Shown here: positions 12,426 to 23,067 of the stretch, one piece after another
How the letters are laid out: each line of letters starts with the position of its first letter
How positions within the stretch are numbered: position 1 is the first letter of the stretch
Source of the DNA: Keithomyces neogunnii
Lineage: Eukaryota > Ascomycota > Sordariomycetes > Hypocreales > Clavicipitaceae
Direction of reading: 5' to 3'
DNA: 64,000 bases
Assembly (NCBI GenBank): GCA_020975405.1
Contig: JAIOWQ010000003.1
Location: 687,001-751,000 of the forward strand
The notes under the pieces: generated by a model
Told to the model about the DNA's origin: nothing
What the model saw: the letters and a program-made list of their open reading frames with translations, nothing else
The model's database searches: none
Translations under genes and position numbers: made by a program

Positions 12426-14022
12426 ATGGCGCTGCTCGAGTACGTGCTCTCGCCTTGGGCAATCCCGGCTATTCTTGGCCTGGTGCTGTTCTCATACCTA
12501 TTCGACTACTTTGTCACATATGGGAAGCTACGTGGCATCCCGGCCCCCCTTGGGGCGCAGTTGACCAACTTCTGGCTTCTGATAGTTTGCCGACGAGGGC
12601 ACCGATACAAGACTGTCGACAAGTATCACGCCAAGCTGGGAAAAGTTGTGCGCATTCAGCCGAATCACGTCAGCATCGCCGACGATGCGGCTATTCCCAC
12701 TATTTACGGCCACGGCAATGGATTCCTGAAATCGTGAGCAACAGTTTTGTCAAAAACCCAACAACTCAGCTAACCACGCTGCCCTTAGCGACTTTTATGA
12801 CGCCTTTGTGTCCATTCGTCGCGGGCTCTTCAACACACGAGACAGGCACGAACACAGCAGGAAGCGAAAGATGGTCTCCTACACCTTCTCAACCAAGTCC
12901 GTCGTCCAATTCGAGCCCTACATCCATGACAATCTCGTCTTGTTCGTCAGGCAGCTTGACAGGGTGATTGCCCAGAGCCCCCACAAGACGACAACCGGCA
13001 AGAGCGAGGCCCACGTCGATTCACTACTGTGGTTCAACTTCCTCGCCTTTGATGTCATCGGCGACCTGGCCTTTGGAGCGCCGTTTGGCATGCTCGAAAA
13101 GGGGGCCGACGTTGCCGAGATTAGGTCGTCCCCGGATAGCCCGCCCGTGTATGCGCCCGCCATTGAGATTCTGAACCGACGAGGAGAGGTGAGTGCGACG
13201 CTGGGTTGCTTTCCGCAGCTCAAGCCCTACGCATCCATGCTCCCCGACCCCTTCTTCAGCAAGGGCTTGGAAGCTGTGCAGAATCTCGCCGGCATCGCCA
13301 TTGCTCGCGTCAAGAGTCGGATTGAGAACCCCCCGGATGTCGAGCGCAAGGATCTGCTTGCCCGCCTGATGGAAGGAAAGGACGACAAGGGCCAGCCTCT
13401 TGGCCGTGAAGAGCTGACTGCCGAAGCCTTGACCCAGCTCATTGCAGGCAGCGACACCACGTCCAACTCGTCCTGCGCTCTCATGAACTATTTGGTCCGC
13501 AGCCCTGATGCCCTGGAGAAGCTTCGCGCCGAGCTTGATGCCGCCATCCCCGAGGGCGTCGACGTTCCTACATTTGACATGGTCCGCGACCTCGAGTATC
13601 TCGGCTGGGTCATTGACGAAGCCATGCGCCATCACTCTACATCTGGCATTGGACTGCCGCGCCAGATCCCCACGGACTCGGCCGGCATTACTATTCGCGG
13701 CTACTACTTCCCCCCTGGCACTGTCCTCAGCGTTCCAACTTACACAATTCACCACTCAAGGGAGATTTGGGGAGACGATGCGGAGGAATACAAGCCCGAG
13801 AGATGGGCCAACGTCACAGCCAGACAGAAGAACGCCTTTATTCCATTCAGCCACGGACCGAGAGCTTGTGTGGGACGGAATGTAGCAGAGATGGAAATGA
13901 AGCTGATTGCAGCCACCTGGGTAAGGCGTTACGCAGTGACACTCCGGCAGGGGCCCATGGAAACAAGAGAAGGATTCCTGAGGAAGCCACTGGGTCTGGA
14001 GGTTGGTCTGTCACGCAGGTAG
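12426..14022 (+). CDS. Cytochrome P450 monooxygenase, CYP53 (benzoate 4-hydroxylase)-like
   Basis: Membrane-anchored, haem-thiolate monooxygenase of 513 residues. Two exons: 12426-12733 and 12789-14022, separated by a 55-nt intron with a GCTAAC branch point. The start at 12426 was chosen because a single N-terminal membrane anchor follows directly (MALLEYVLSPWAIPAILGLV). Visible motifs are the I-helix AGSDTTS, the K-helix ExxR (EAMRHHS), the PERW meander motif and the haem-binding FSHGPRACVG with the cysteine ligand. The DRHEHSRKRKMVSYTFS segment and overall layout resemble CYP53 benzoate para-hydroxylases, which feed aromatic acids toward the beta-ketoadipate route. Family placement is by pattern memory and less certain than the P450 call. 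Its neighbours, an MlrC-like peptidase and an MFS porter, do not fix a substrate. Confidence 0.88.
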
Positions 14023-14219
14023 CGTCCCTGTATTTTAACATGAAGAATAGTATGGCACAAGCGGAACAGCTAAAGCAAAGAGGCACACTTGACAACCAGA
14101 TGTGCGTGAAAGTCGTGCCTCGCAGTACATAATTGCGTCGAGATGGCGTTTGAAATGGCACGAATTGTTGGGGGACAAGTTTATTGCGGTTCTGAGCTAT
14201 AATAGTCCCATTTGCAAAG

Positions 14220-15755
14220 CTACTCGCCAAGTCCAACCCAAGACTCGTTGGAGGCTGGTATCCACCTCGTTTTCAGGTCGGGCTCCTTGTCAAATGTCTT
14301 GTCAAAGGGCCACATGGGCCGTTTGATCCTGCAGTGGCCCAACCTCTCCAGGTCCTGATCAACACCGCCAGGAGTCAAAGCCAGCATCCACCCTCTGGAC
14401 ATGTCGTACAGCTCTGGTTCCAGATACCCAATCTTGACAATGACGACATCTGCCTCTCTGGGATTCAGGTTCAGCTCGGTGAAGTCGCGCTCCTTGTGAT
14501 ATGGTTTCCGCAGCTTGGTGAGAATGGCATAGACAGAGCCAACCTGCAGGACGACCTCTGTCTCGGCGTCGCGATCACCATGCTTGATGGAATGAACCCT
14601 TCCAGTCATTGTGATTGGAGGAGCGTGAATATTGTCCACCTCGGCTCCCGCAGTGACGGTGACGGTCGCGCCAACGCCAGCTTCCACCGCCGCGGCGATG
14701 GCTCCAGGTCCCGGCACACTGGCGTAGATGACGGTGTATCCTGCGTCGGCGGTCTTGAACTCGGGACGGCCGAGAAGCTGGGACAATCCCCAAGTGACAT
14801 CTCCAGAGCCTCCGGCGGTAGGGTTGTCCCCGGAATCCGAGATGAAATACGGCCGTTGCTCCGGGGGCGATTTCACAGCCGCATCCAGACACTCTGCATA
14901 GGAGCCCGTTGGCGCGACAAAGTCGAAATCAGCGCGCGCGTCCCAGAAGAGCTTCGCGAGATGCTCTGCTCCCTCGGCGACGGCTTCTTCCTCCCAGCCT
15001 GTGACCATGACAACGGCGTGATTGCGCGGTTCATCAGCCCACGCGTACCCAACCCATATCGCCGCATCTATGACGCCGAGCTTGGCCTCGACGTGTGGAA
15101 CAGCGGCGTAGATGTGCTTTGCGGGTTCTATCCGCGTCGAAGTCTGCTCCCCGGGCAGCAGGATGGGAATGGGAACCCAGGCCTTCAACGGCCGCGCGCC
15201 CGGCGGCTTCGACACCAGCAGGTCAATCAGGTTGCGGCACGCGCGCTCCTTGGTATCCATGGTATCTTCGTGCGGCGCCATGCGGTAGCAGGTTATCAGG
15301 TCACACATGTGGGCGAGCTTCCGGGAGACATTGCCGTGAAGATCCATGGACGCGGAGACGACGACTTCTGCGCCGACGACGCGGCGAATCCGTCCGAGGA
15401 GCTCGGCTTCCACGTCATCGATGCCTTCGACCACCATGGCGCCGTGGATGTCGAACCACAGGCCGTCTGGCTTGGTCTGCGAGACGATTTCTTGGAGCCG
15501 CTCCAGCATCTCGGTGGTCAATGTCTCGAATGCATCGCGCGTGACGACGCCGCCGGGCAGGGCGTGACCGATGAGCGCCCCTTTCCATTCGGCATCGCGG
15601 CCAACAGCCTGGTCTGCGCGGAGGAAGGGGTACTTTTGAATGATTTCATCACCTCGTTTGGGGTGGAAGGCGGGGGCGAGAGTTCGAGATGGGGTAAAGG
15701 TTGACGTTTCGCAGGCGAGACCGGCGACTGCAATAATGGGGCGCCGACGGGTCAT
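14220..15755 (-). CDS. MlrC-like metallopeptidase (M81 / DUF1485 family)
   Basis: Single-exon protein of 511 residues resembling the MlrC family, named for the Zn-dependent peptidase that finishes degradation of linear microcystin in sphingomonads; most fungal members have unknown substrates. The N-terminal domain contains ACETSTFTPSRT, DIHGAMV, SMDLHGNVS (probable Zn ligands Asp and His) and CYRMAPHEDT. The C-terminal domain has SDSGDNPTAGGSGD, the strongest family signature, and a conserved GYLEPE segment near the end. There is no signal peptide or membrane segment, so it is probably cytosolic. It converges on the P450 gene and starts about 670 nt from the divergent MFS transporter, which suggests possible co-use with that porter. 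The 456-residue open frame on the opposite strand is a shadow. Function beyond a metallohydrolase is unknown. Confidence 0.88.
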   Translation of the reverse strand: MTRRRPIIAVAGLACETSTFTPSRTLAPAFHPKRGDEIIQKYPFLRADQAVGRDAEWKGALIGHALPGGVVTRDAFETLTTEMLERLQEIVSQTKPDGLWFDIHGAMVVEGIDDVEAELLGRIRRVVGAEVVVSASMDLHGNVSRKLAHMCDLITCYRMAPHEDTMDTKERACRNLIDLLVSKPPGARPLKAWVPIPILLPGEQTSTRIEPAKHIYAAVPHVEAKLGVIDAAIWVGYAWADEPRNHAVVMVTGWEEEAVAEGAEHLAKLFWDARADFDFVAPTGSYAECLDAAVKSPPEQRPYFISDSGDNPTAGGSGDVTWGLSQLLGRPEFKTADAGYTVIYASVPGPGAIAAAVEAGVGATVTVTAGAEVDNIHAPPITMTGRVHSIKHGDRDAETEVVLQVGSVYAILTKLRKPYHKERDFTELNLNPREADVVIVKIGYLEPELYDMSRGWMLALTPGGVDQDLERLGHCRIKRPMWPFDKTFDKEPDLKTRWIPASNESWVGLGE

Positions 15756-16428
15756 GACGAGCGAGACGGCCTTGATTTTGCTACAGGACTTGCGGATGGT
15801 TTCCCACCAGGTTGGGGTTTATGACTCTACGAATCGACACTGCATGGCATGGTGGAAGTTGGGGGTCCGACGGCCTGGCACCAAATATTGGCCCCAGCAT
15901 CAACAATCAAGACTTGCTGCGTGCGTGTTACTAGCGTGTCCTTGTCTCTGGACAGTCCCGGTTCTCGGCGCGCCACGCCGGGTGGCTTTTCCTTCCCCGC
16001 GCCACCTGTAAGCCTCCTCTGGCCGCATTTGCGGATCGTCGCCTGGCAAAGAGCCGTCGGGGGTCGGACAAGACGGCCCGCCTATGAGGGCAGAGACGGG
16101 TGAATAGACTGTGGTTGCTGGGATTGTATCTGACCCCCGCGCATAGCTGGTATAGTCTCGTGGTCGTCGTCATGACCGGTGCCGAATTGCCGTTGCTGAG
16201 AGAGTGTGTGTGTCTCTCTCGCATGGGTTGCATTGATGAGCCCGCACATAATAATTGTCGCGGACAAGCCCCCTCTCAACCCTTCCCTTGACCCGGTTCT
16301 TTTGTCAAGTCACTCTGGCCGGCAGATATTAAAAGAGCCTTCTTGTTGTCCTGTCTGGGTGCCCTTTCTGTCTCTCGCCTTACCCAATATCCCACAGGCC
16401 AAGCAACAAACAACCCTGAGCGTCCAAC

Positions 16429-18214
16429 ATGCTGCGGGCTACACCCTCGGGGACATGGCTCCCTTCGTGGGTTCCAGAAAAAACGGCCGTCTTGTCCGTG
16501 CTGCTCATGTTTTGCTCTGCCGTCCAGTCCACGACGGGCGGCTACGACGGGTCCATGCTCAACGGCCTGAACATCCTGCCCTCGTACACGGATTACTTCA
16601 AGCTCACGCCCGCCACAACGGGTCTCAATACGGCCTCGGTCTTTATCGGCGGCTTCTTTGGGCCAATGGCGGGCGGTGTCATGTCGGACAGGTTGGGTCG
16701 ACGGCCGACGCTGTTCTGGGCCTCAATCGTGACCATGCTTGGAATCCTCCTGCAGACGGCGGCCCAGAACATTGCCATGTTTGTCGTGGCCCGCATCATC
16801 CTTGGCTTTGGAAACGGAATCAGCAACGTTGCCGGGCCCGTCTACCTCAGCGAAACCTTTCCGAGCCGTTGGCGCGCTTGGGGCGTCGGTGTAAGTATCC
16901 TCGGCCGTGTGCCCCTGGAGAGGAACAAGTGCTGATTCTTGCGAGACAAAAAGCTGCTCAACAACTTTTACTACATTGGCGCCTTGATTGCCGCGGGCAT
17001 CACTCTGGGCACCGGGCGATGGGACTCTACTTGGGCGTGGCGCTGCCCGTCCTTGTTCCAGGGCATCTTTTCTCTCGTCTGCGTCCTCATCCTGCCGTTT
17101 GTTCCGGAGTCTCCCCGTTGGCTGATTCGCCAGGACCGGTTCGAAGACGCTCGCCTGGTGGTTGCGCAGACCAACGGCGACGGCGACCTGACGGATGCCG
17201 TCGTCGTGACCATCTACAAGGAAATCGTGGATACCCTGGAATGGGAGAAGAAGGAGGGGCGGACCATGAGTCCCATGCAGATTATCAAGGAGCCGGTGGC
17301 GAGAAAGAGGGTTCTCATCGGCGGGTCTGCGGGCCCGTTTTCATGCATCGCGGGCAATATCATTGCGTCGTACTATCTCGGCAACGAGCTGGACACGGCG
17401 GGCGTGACGAGCTCCGACGACCAACTCAAGGCTGTAAGTGGGCTGTCGCGCATGCTACATGGGCCGAGTGAATGGCTGGCTGACGCGGGGGAAGCAATAG
17501 AACGTGGTTCTGAATGTATGGTGTCTGGCCTGCTGTCTCTTGGGCACGCACCTCGCATCCTCATGGGGCCGCAAGTACACGGCGCTGCTCTCGCAGGGGC
17601 TGCTCATTGCCTGCCTCTTTATAATCGGGGGCCTGTCCAAGATGTACGCCGACGACCCGGACGGAGCGTCCACGGGTCTGATATACGGCGACGTGGCCGT
17701 CATGTTTCTGTTCCAGGGCTTCTACTCGATCGGGTGGACGCCGCTGCTGACTCTCTATCCGCCCGAGGTCATGGACTATCCCACTCGAGCAAACGGCGTT
17801 GCCTTTTCGCAGTTTAGCCTCAACGGCCTGGCGTGCGTTTTCCCCCTTTTCAGCCTCTGCTGCCGTCCATCATGGTGATTCTCATCTGACCCGTGCGGTA
17901 GGATGCTGCTCGTCTTCGTCATGCCCATTGGCCTCGACAACATTGGCTGGAAGATGTACATGATCAACGGATCGTGGGACATTATCACCCTTGTCCTCAT
18001 TGTAAGCCTCCGCCCACCTTTGCGAGCGGCACTCGCTGACTTGACGCAGGCAGTGTATTGGGTCGAGACAAAGGGCAAGACGCTGGAGGAGATTGACGCC
18101 ATCTTTGAGGGAGAGAGGCATTCTTCCGTGCCCAACGTGGAAGACGTAAGGGCTGGGCGAAGGACGGTGGATGTTGCTCAAATCGAGAAGCAGCTGCAGC
18201 ATCGGGCCGCGTAA
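16429..18214 (+). CDS. MFS sugar-porter family transporter
   Basis: Plasma-membrane H+ symporter of the sugar-porter type, 512 residues, about 12 membrane segments. Five exons: 16429-16890, 16954-17433, 17501-17832, 17902-18001 and 18050-18214; introns of 63, 67, 69 and 48 nt, all in phase. Signatures are GGYDGSMLNGL in segment 1, the GxxSDRLGRRP loop between segments 2 and 3, PVYLSETFPSRWR after segment 4, PESPRWLIRQ at the middle loop, and the C-terminal VETKGKTLEEID. The central charged loop (LEWEKKEGR) is typical of fungal lactose/hexose-like permeases. The substrate cannot be read from the sequence. It is divergent from the MlrC-like gene, with roughly 670 nt of shared upstream DNA. Confidence 0.92.
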
Positions 18215-18483
18215 AGGGCGTCGAGCGTCGCCGTCTCCCCAAGCTCATTGTCGTGGCATTTTCTCTGCATGGCACGGTGGTACATTGCAAGAGCCGCAAA
18301 GTGCTGATTGAGCGACGTATATTGTAAGAGCTAACAAGGTGTCATGAATGAGTGAATGAGAAGGAAAATCAAGTGACGCGGTCATGATAGATGCTGCCAA
18401 CGTCACGTGCAGTCCAGCCCTGGCATATGATTCTGGACTCTGGAGACTCCCAAGAGCCAGCTTCATGTCTGCAGCTGCCGTTT

Positions 18484-18971
18484 TCACTTGGACTCGATTA
18501 CTCCGCCAGTCTTTTCCACCACACATCCTCTGAAGAGACCATCGAAATTGTCCTCGAGGGGCAGATTGTGTTCGGCCAAAAGTGCCACCATCAGCGCGCG
18601 GCAACGTGTGCGGACTTTGAAGCACTCGTCCTCTTCGACGCCTCTCTCCTTGCAAAACACTTGCGCGTCATCCTTGAGTCCGCACTGGTTAATGCTGCAC
18701 AGCCATTCATCCACATTAGATCCGTACGTCGGCTTGTAAGGTTTTGGCGACATGTCAGCAAAGCTTGGGTGTCTGGTGTAGAGGGAGGGATTGGGACAAA
18801 CCTCTTGCGCAGGCGCATCGGGATCAATAGGATTCTAAGCCACAGGTTAGTTCTTGCTGCGACAGCCCCGGTGCCCAGACGACATACCCAAGGGTCTGCA
18901 CTTTCGCCACGGCTAGGCATGGCCATGGCAAGCCCGATGAAGGAAATGGTGGCGGCGGCTGACAGCTTCAT
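18484..18971 (-). CDS. Small secreted cysteine-rich protein (effector-like)
   Basis: Unrecognised small secreted protein. Exon 1 (18971-18888) encodes a clear signal peptide, MKLSAAATISFIGLAMAMP, then a 53-nt intron (GTATGT donor, CTAAC branch, TAG acceptor). The rest, 18834-18484, is open throughout and would give 144 residues. Inside it, 18801-18733 looks like an optional 69-nt in-phase intron (GTTTGT...AAG); removing it gives 121 residues and an even set of six cysteines (WLC, NQC, FC, DEC, TRC, RGC), which I favour despite the weak AAG acceptor. The mature part is acidic with a CKERGVEEDEC core. A diverged copy of the gene and its promoter lies at 19.9-21.1 kb. Role unknown; size, secretion and cysteines are effector-like. 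Confidence 0.68.
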
Positions 18972-19874
18972 GTTGATGGTCGGGGTGAGTTGATGGCTTT
19001 GTCGGAATCAGAGAGTGCTAAGCAATGTGTTTGACAAGGTCTGGCCAGATTGGTCGATTTGGTGTGTCTCGACAGCTATATATACATGTATTTACGCGTC
19101 GGGGTAAATATGTACACGAGGGCATAAATCTGGCCTCGCGCGTCCTGCGCATCGTGACGTGCTCCTTGGCTGGCTGCATTCATGACACCTGGCCTGCAGG
19201 GTTCTCGCTAAAGGGTCGCCGGAAGAGACTTGTTCTGCCAAACGAGGCATTTTCAAGACGCCAAGACATCGGCTTGCGTGGTTCGGGGTCGCAGGCGTCG
19301 TCGGCATTGATGCATGATCGATATAAGCCGGTACCCCCAATCAACCTGTCACGGCCATCGTCTATGGGTGCTGCCGACAGTAAGCATGCTGCCCAAAATT
19401 AATTACTATGCCGAGTAGATTACAATAAAATGCCTCGGAACGGGATTCTATACCGCAACTGGTATGAAGCCGAGCTTTATGCTGCGTGGCCGCATAAAGG
19501 CGTCAACTGCCCGAGTCAGTCGGAACGATGAACGGTGACGATCATAGCAACGCGAGATTGCATGGCCTATTTTGCCAAACCATAATTATTACACGTCTTT
19601 TTGAAATGCACGGGGATAGTGTCGTCGCCATCTGCAATCCCTACGTGTGGTCATGTAGAATCAGCCTAGTTGAGGTTGAATTCGGCATTGAATAAGGTCG
19701 GGTTACGTGAGCAAACAAAAGTGCAAGCACTGTCTCTCTCCAGTCATGTCAGATTCTCGATTGATTCTAGAGGTTGGATGGAGTATATATTGCAAGATGC
19801 TGCGTATTCAGGCCATGGTATACAGGTGACCCCCAACACCCAGCTTCATGCCTCCCACTGCCGTTTTATCCTTA

Positions 19875-20904
19875 CTACTCTTTCCCCCCAAGACTAGAGG
19901 TCACACAGCTAATAAAAGCAAATTTAATTTTCCATTTGTCGTTTCTGTGTATCTTGTCGTCGGCGATTGTGGGCTTCTCGGTTAGACGGTTGGAGACGAC
20001 GTCTTCACACTTTTGCCAAATTGGCTGGCAGCCGTCTTTGCCGACGCCTAGTGATTGGCACACCTCAATCACTATCTCTCTAGCGCTTAAATCCCCAGGA
20101 TTCTTCACATGGCTGGAATCGTATCTGATCTTTGGTTCTGGCTTAGAATCCCCATGGGCCTTGGCCGTCTTTTCATCAGCGCCCGTCTGGCAGAAGATTC
20201 GGGCCTATCAATCATGTCACAAATTCTGTACTCGGCTTTCTTGGATATCCATGTAGCACGTTACTCACTAGCGTGTCAGAAGACGGGGGTTCAGGCTCTC
20301 GAGATTGAGGATACTTCCATAGCCGACACCTGCACTGCGTAGCGTAATGTCGTCAGCAAGAACAGCTCTTTTAGTTGGTACATTCACAAGAGGCAAGTCA
20401 CTTACACCGTTTTGCTGCCGACAAATATCTCGAATAGGTTGACGCTACATTTTCACAGCGTGTAAGCTACTCGATACAATGTAACCGTACCTTGCTGCGC
20501 CTTGTCAGGGGGAAACTCTTACTCCGACATGCTACAGAGACGGATTAGCCTTGCCTTTATCTAGGTGATATCCGACGCATACTCACATCTAAAATATCAC
20601 ACCCGTATTCAATCACCTAGAATGGTTAGATGAGGCTTTTGCAACGTTTCAAGGTGCGTTGTTTACATGTTTATCTGGATTGCCCCCCAAAACTTCACAT
20701 TGAACAGCCTTGTCTTTGTACTGGTCCATGTTCAGAGCCCACCGGAGCTTCAATGCCACTGGTTAGTTTAATGCGGCAATATGGCAACTGAAATCACCTA
20801 CAAATTCTTTTTGCGTAACACGACCAGCCCGAGCCTCGAGCTTTGGGGTTGACCCCGGAACGGCCATTGCAAGCCCGATAAAGGAGACTGTAGTAGCGAC
20901 CGAC
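19875..20904 (-). CDS. Diverged tandem copy of the small secreted cysteine-rich protein (structure unresolved)
   Basis: The start at 20904 encodes MKLSVATTVSFIGLAMAVP, nearly the same signal peptide as the gene at 18.9 kb. The distal end (20108-19875) has a VCQSLGVGKDGCQPIWQKC core that matches the spacing of CKERGVEEDEC...RC in the other copy. Between them are several very short candidate exons flanked by plausible splice signals, for example ACTAACCAG near 20765 and CTAACCATTCTAG near 20620. I could not assemble one continuous frame. It is either a many-exon gene or a decaying duplicate. The 5' flanks of the two genes also match (about 19140-19180 versus 21090-21130), so the duplication included the promoter. 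Confidence 0.42.
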
Positions 20905-21139
20905 AGCTTCATATTGACGGCTAGGTGAAGTAATACTTTGCTAGAATCAGAGTGATAAATGATGTGTTTGATAAAAATATTGATAATGGGAATGCGGTCA
21001 AGGTGAGTGAGTCTGTTACCCAGTCGGCTCATGGGACAGCAGCCATGATGATATATAAGCGCCAGTTGAGAATGAATCCGGCGTCACACGCCTTGCAAAT
21101 CATGACTTGCTACTTGGCCGGTTGCATTGACGGCGGCTG

Positions 21140-23060
21140 GGCCGTAATAAAGCTTTAGATGAGGCTTACCCTCTTCCTACCCACAGGCAGCCTAGGCTTG
21201 AGGCGCCAAGACATGACGCTGAGTAATTCTTGCCAGGTTCCCCATGGCAGGTTCAAGCCATGAGATGGGATGCAATAGTAGATGGCCAAGGCATCATGCA
21301 TCTCTGAGAGAAAGCTGCTGTTTTTCCAAATCAGCAGGTTGACATGCTATATATAGATTGGCTTCGGCTCATTGGCTCTCATACACGGTACAGCACTGCA
21401 AGTATAGTATTTAAAGATGAAAAGCAAGGTAAAAACGGAGGGTACTCATGATATATGCAACAATGTCCCTTGTATGTAAGCCGCAGCACATGGTCATGGA
21501 ATCCCAGAAATCGGTTTGCAACTCTTGGCAGCTCAGAGCCTGCCCAATACCTCGGGCACTACGCCGTGGATATAGCATGATCAAGTATCACGCGCAATGC
21601 AGCCAAGAGCAATTCAGCGCCGGCTCGGGAATTTGCAACCCGTGAGAGAATTTCTTGTTGTTGCATTTACACTGTACCATGGTGTCCTTGTTCAGCGTAT
21701 TCTTCCCCTTGTCCGCGCCAAGAGCCTTACACCCTTTTCACACCAAGCCTAACATTTCCCTGCTGTATTTTGACAAAAGAATGAGCCCTTTGGTATTTGG
21801 GCAAGTCTAGAAGCCTCAGTGCCTGTGTTCTCGGTCAGGGCTGCACAACTATGCGCCAGCCAAGACCATGCACAAAGGATCGCCTGCTTGGGTATAAACG
21901 CCAAGGCATGGATATGGTGACTTGATGAATTCTGGTCAGTTTGCCCTTGGCCATGTCAAGTGATGAGATGGGTCGCACGGCACCAAGCTGGCATGCGTCG
22001 ATATTGCATTCCGTAGAGTACAAGTGTCAACTGACCCATGATGCATACGTCACCCAGGAGAGAAGGAAAGTCGCAAACATTGAGCCAAACATTGCCCCAG
22101 ATAGGCAAGACATGACACCCTCTAGGCGCATGCTAGCAAAGGATGTACATTTTACTCAGCGGCCTGCAACAGAGATGACGCTTCCAGCGACCCATTCATG
22201 CACTAGTCATGTCGCGGGAGGCGTTGTTAACGTGCTTGGTTTCGCCAAGTAGAAGCCGCAGTTGAATTTTCATGCCGCTTGGCTTTGTTGCCATGGAAAC
22301 CCTCGCGCCATTTTTGCAAATTTGTCCATGGCTCAATATAAAATGTGCATTCAAATGCAAGAGCTGCGTAGGATGATAGAGAAAAGGTTCAGTTTAATAT
22401 ACACGACTATGCATCGAGGTCCGTACCTGTGCTTTGTCCACTTGGATCCAGTCATCGAGGGTCCCACGCGGACACAAGACAATGCTGCGATATTGCTCAG
22501 CACGGCGGCGAGTAGCTTTGGATGGCGGGGGTGTTGGCTGCATACAAAAATGGTCAGTAGCAATGCTAATATTGCCAACCATATATGTTTATGACGGCCC
22601 ACGGTGCCCAGGCCGGCAAATATCCGAGTGATCCCGTGGTTTTTATCTGCACATGACATGGGGGTGTACGTGATTATGCACCAAGAAAATCATTTCATGC
22701 CGCCCTCAGCCTCGAGGAGACTGTAATAGAACAATCCAACCCCTCAACGCGGGGGCGGCGAGGGATGAGCTGGTGTGTCTGCGGAAGTGAGCAACCTAAA
22801 CTCTAGGCATCATCATGGCACGGAATTGATCAAGGCACCTCAAACATGACCTGATTGTCAAGCAAGTATACATGAAACTCTTGACAAAATCTTTTCCTTG
22901 GGCATGCGTCACCGGTCTAGGCTCAGCAAAGGAAATGAACATGGGCTTGCATGTTGTGTCCCGACAGACGCTTGCGCAATAATAGTCAGCTTCCAAAGAT
23001 GGACTCGATTCACAATGCTCAACATTCAAGTATTGTACAAGTGCAACCCCTCCACCACTG
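21140..23060. other. Gene-poor interval
   Basis: Nearly 2 kb without a supportable gene. A few Cys-containing frames exist on the minus strand (22796-23029 and 22351-22659), but none has a signal peptide joined to a convincing exon chain. I see no RNA gene or transposon. Confidence 0.4.
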
Positions 23061-23067
23061 TGAGGGC

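Noticed and set aside
12808..14022. P450 starting at 12808
   Set aside because: That ATG lies inside the protein; the membrane anchor and N-terminal domain are encoded by the upstream exon that splices in phase.
14334..15704. 456-codon open frame on the plus strand
   Set aside because: It lies wholly antisense to the MlrC-like gene, whose motifs are unmistakable.
16206..17471. 421-codon plus-strand open frame
   Set aside because: It overlaps the MFS transporter in another frame, reads through its introns, and its Arg/Gly/His-rich translation has no transporter features.
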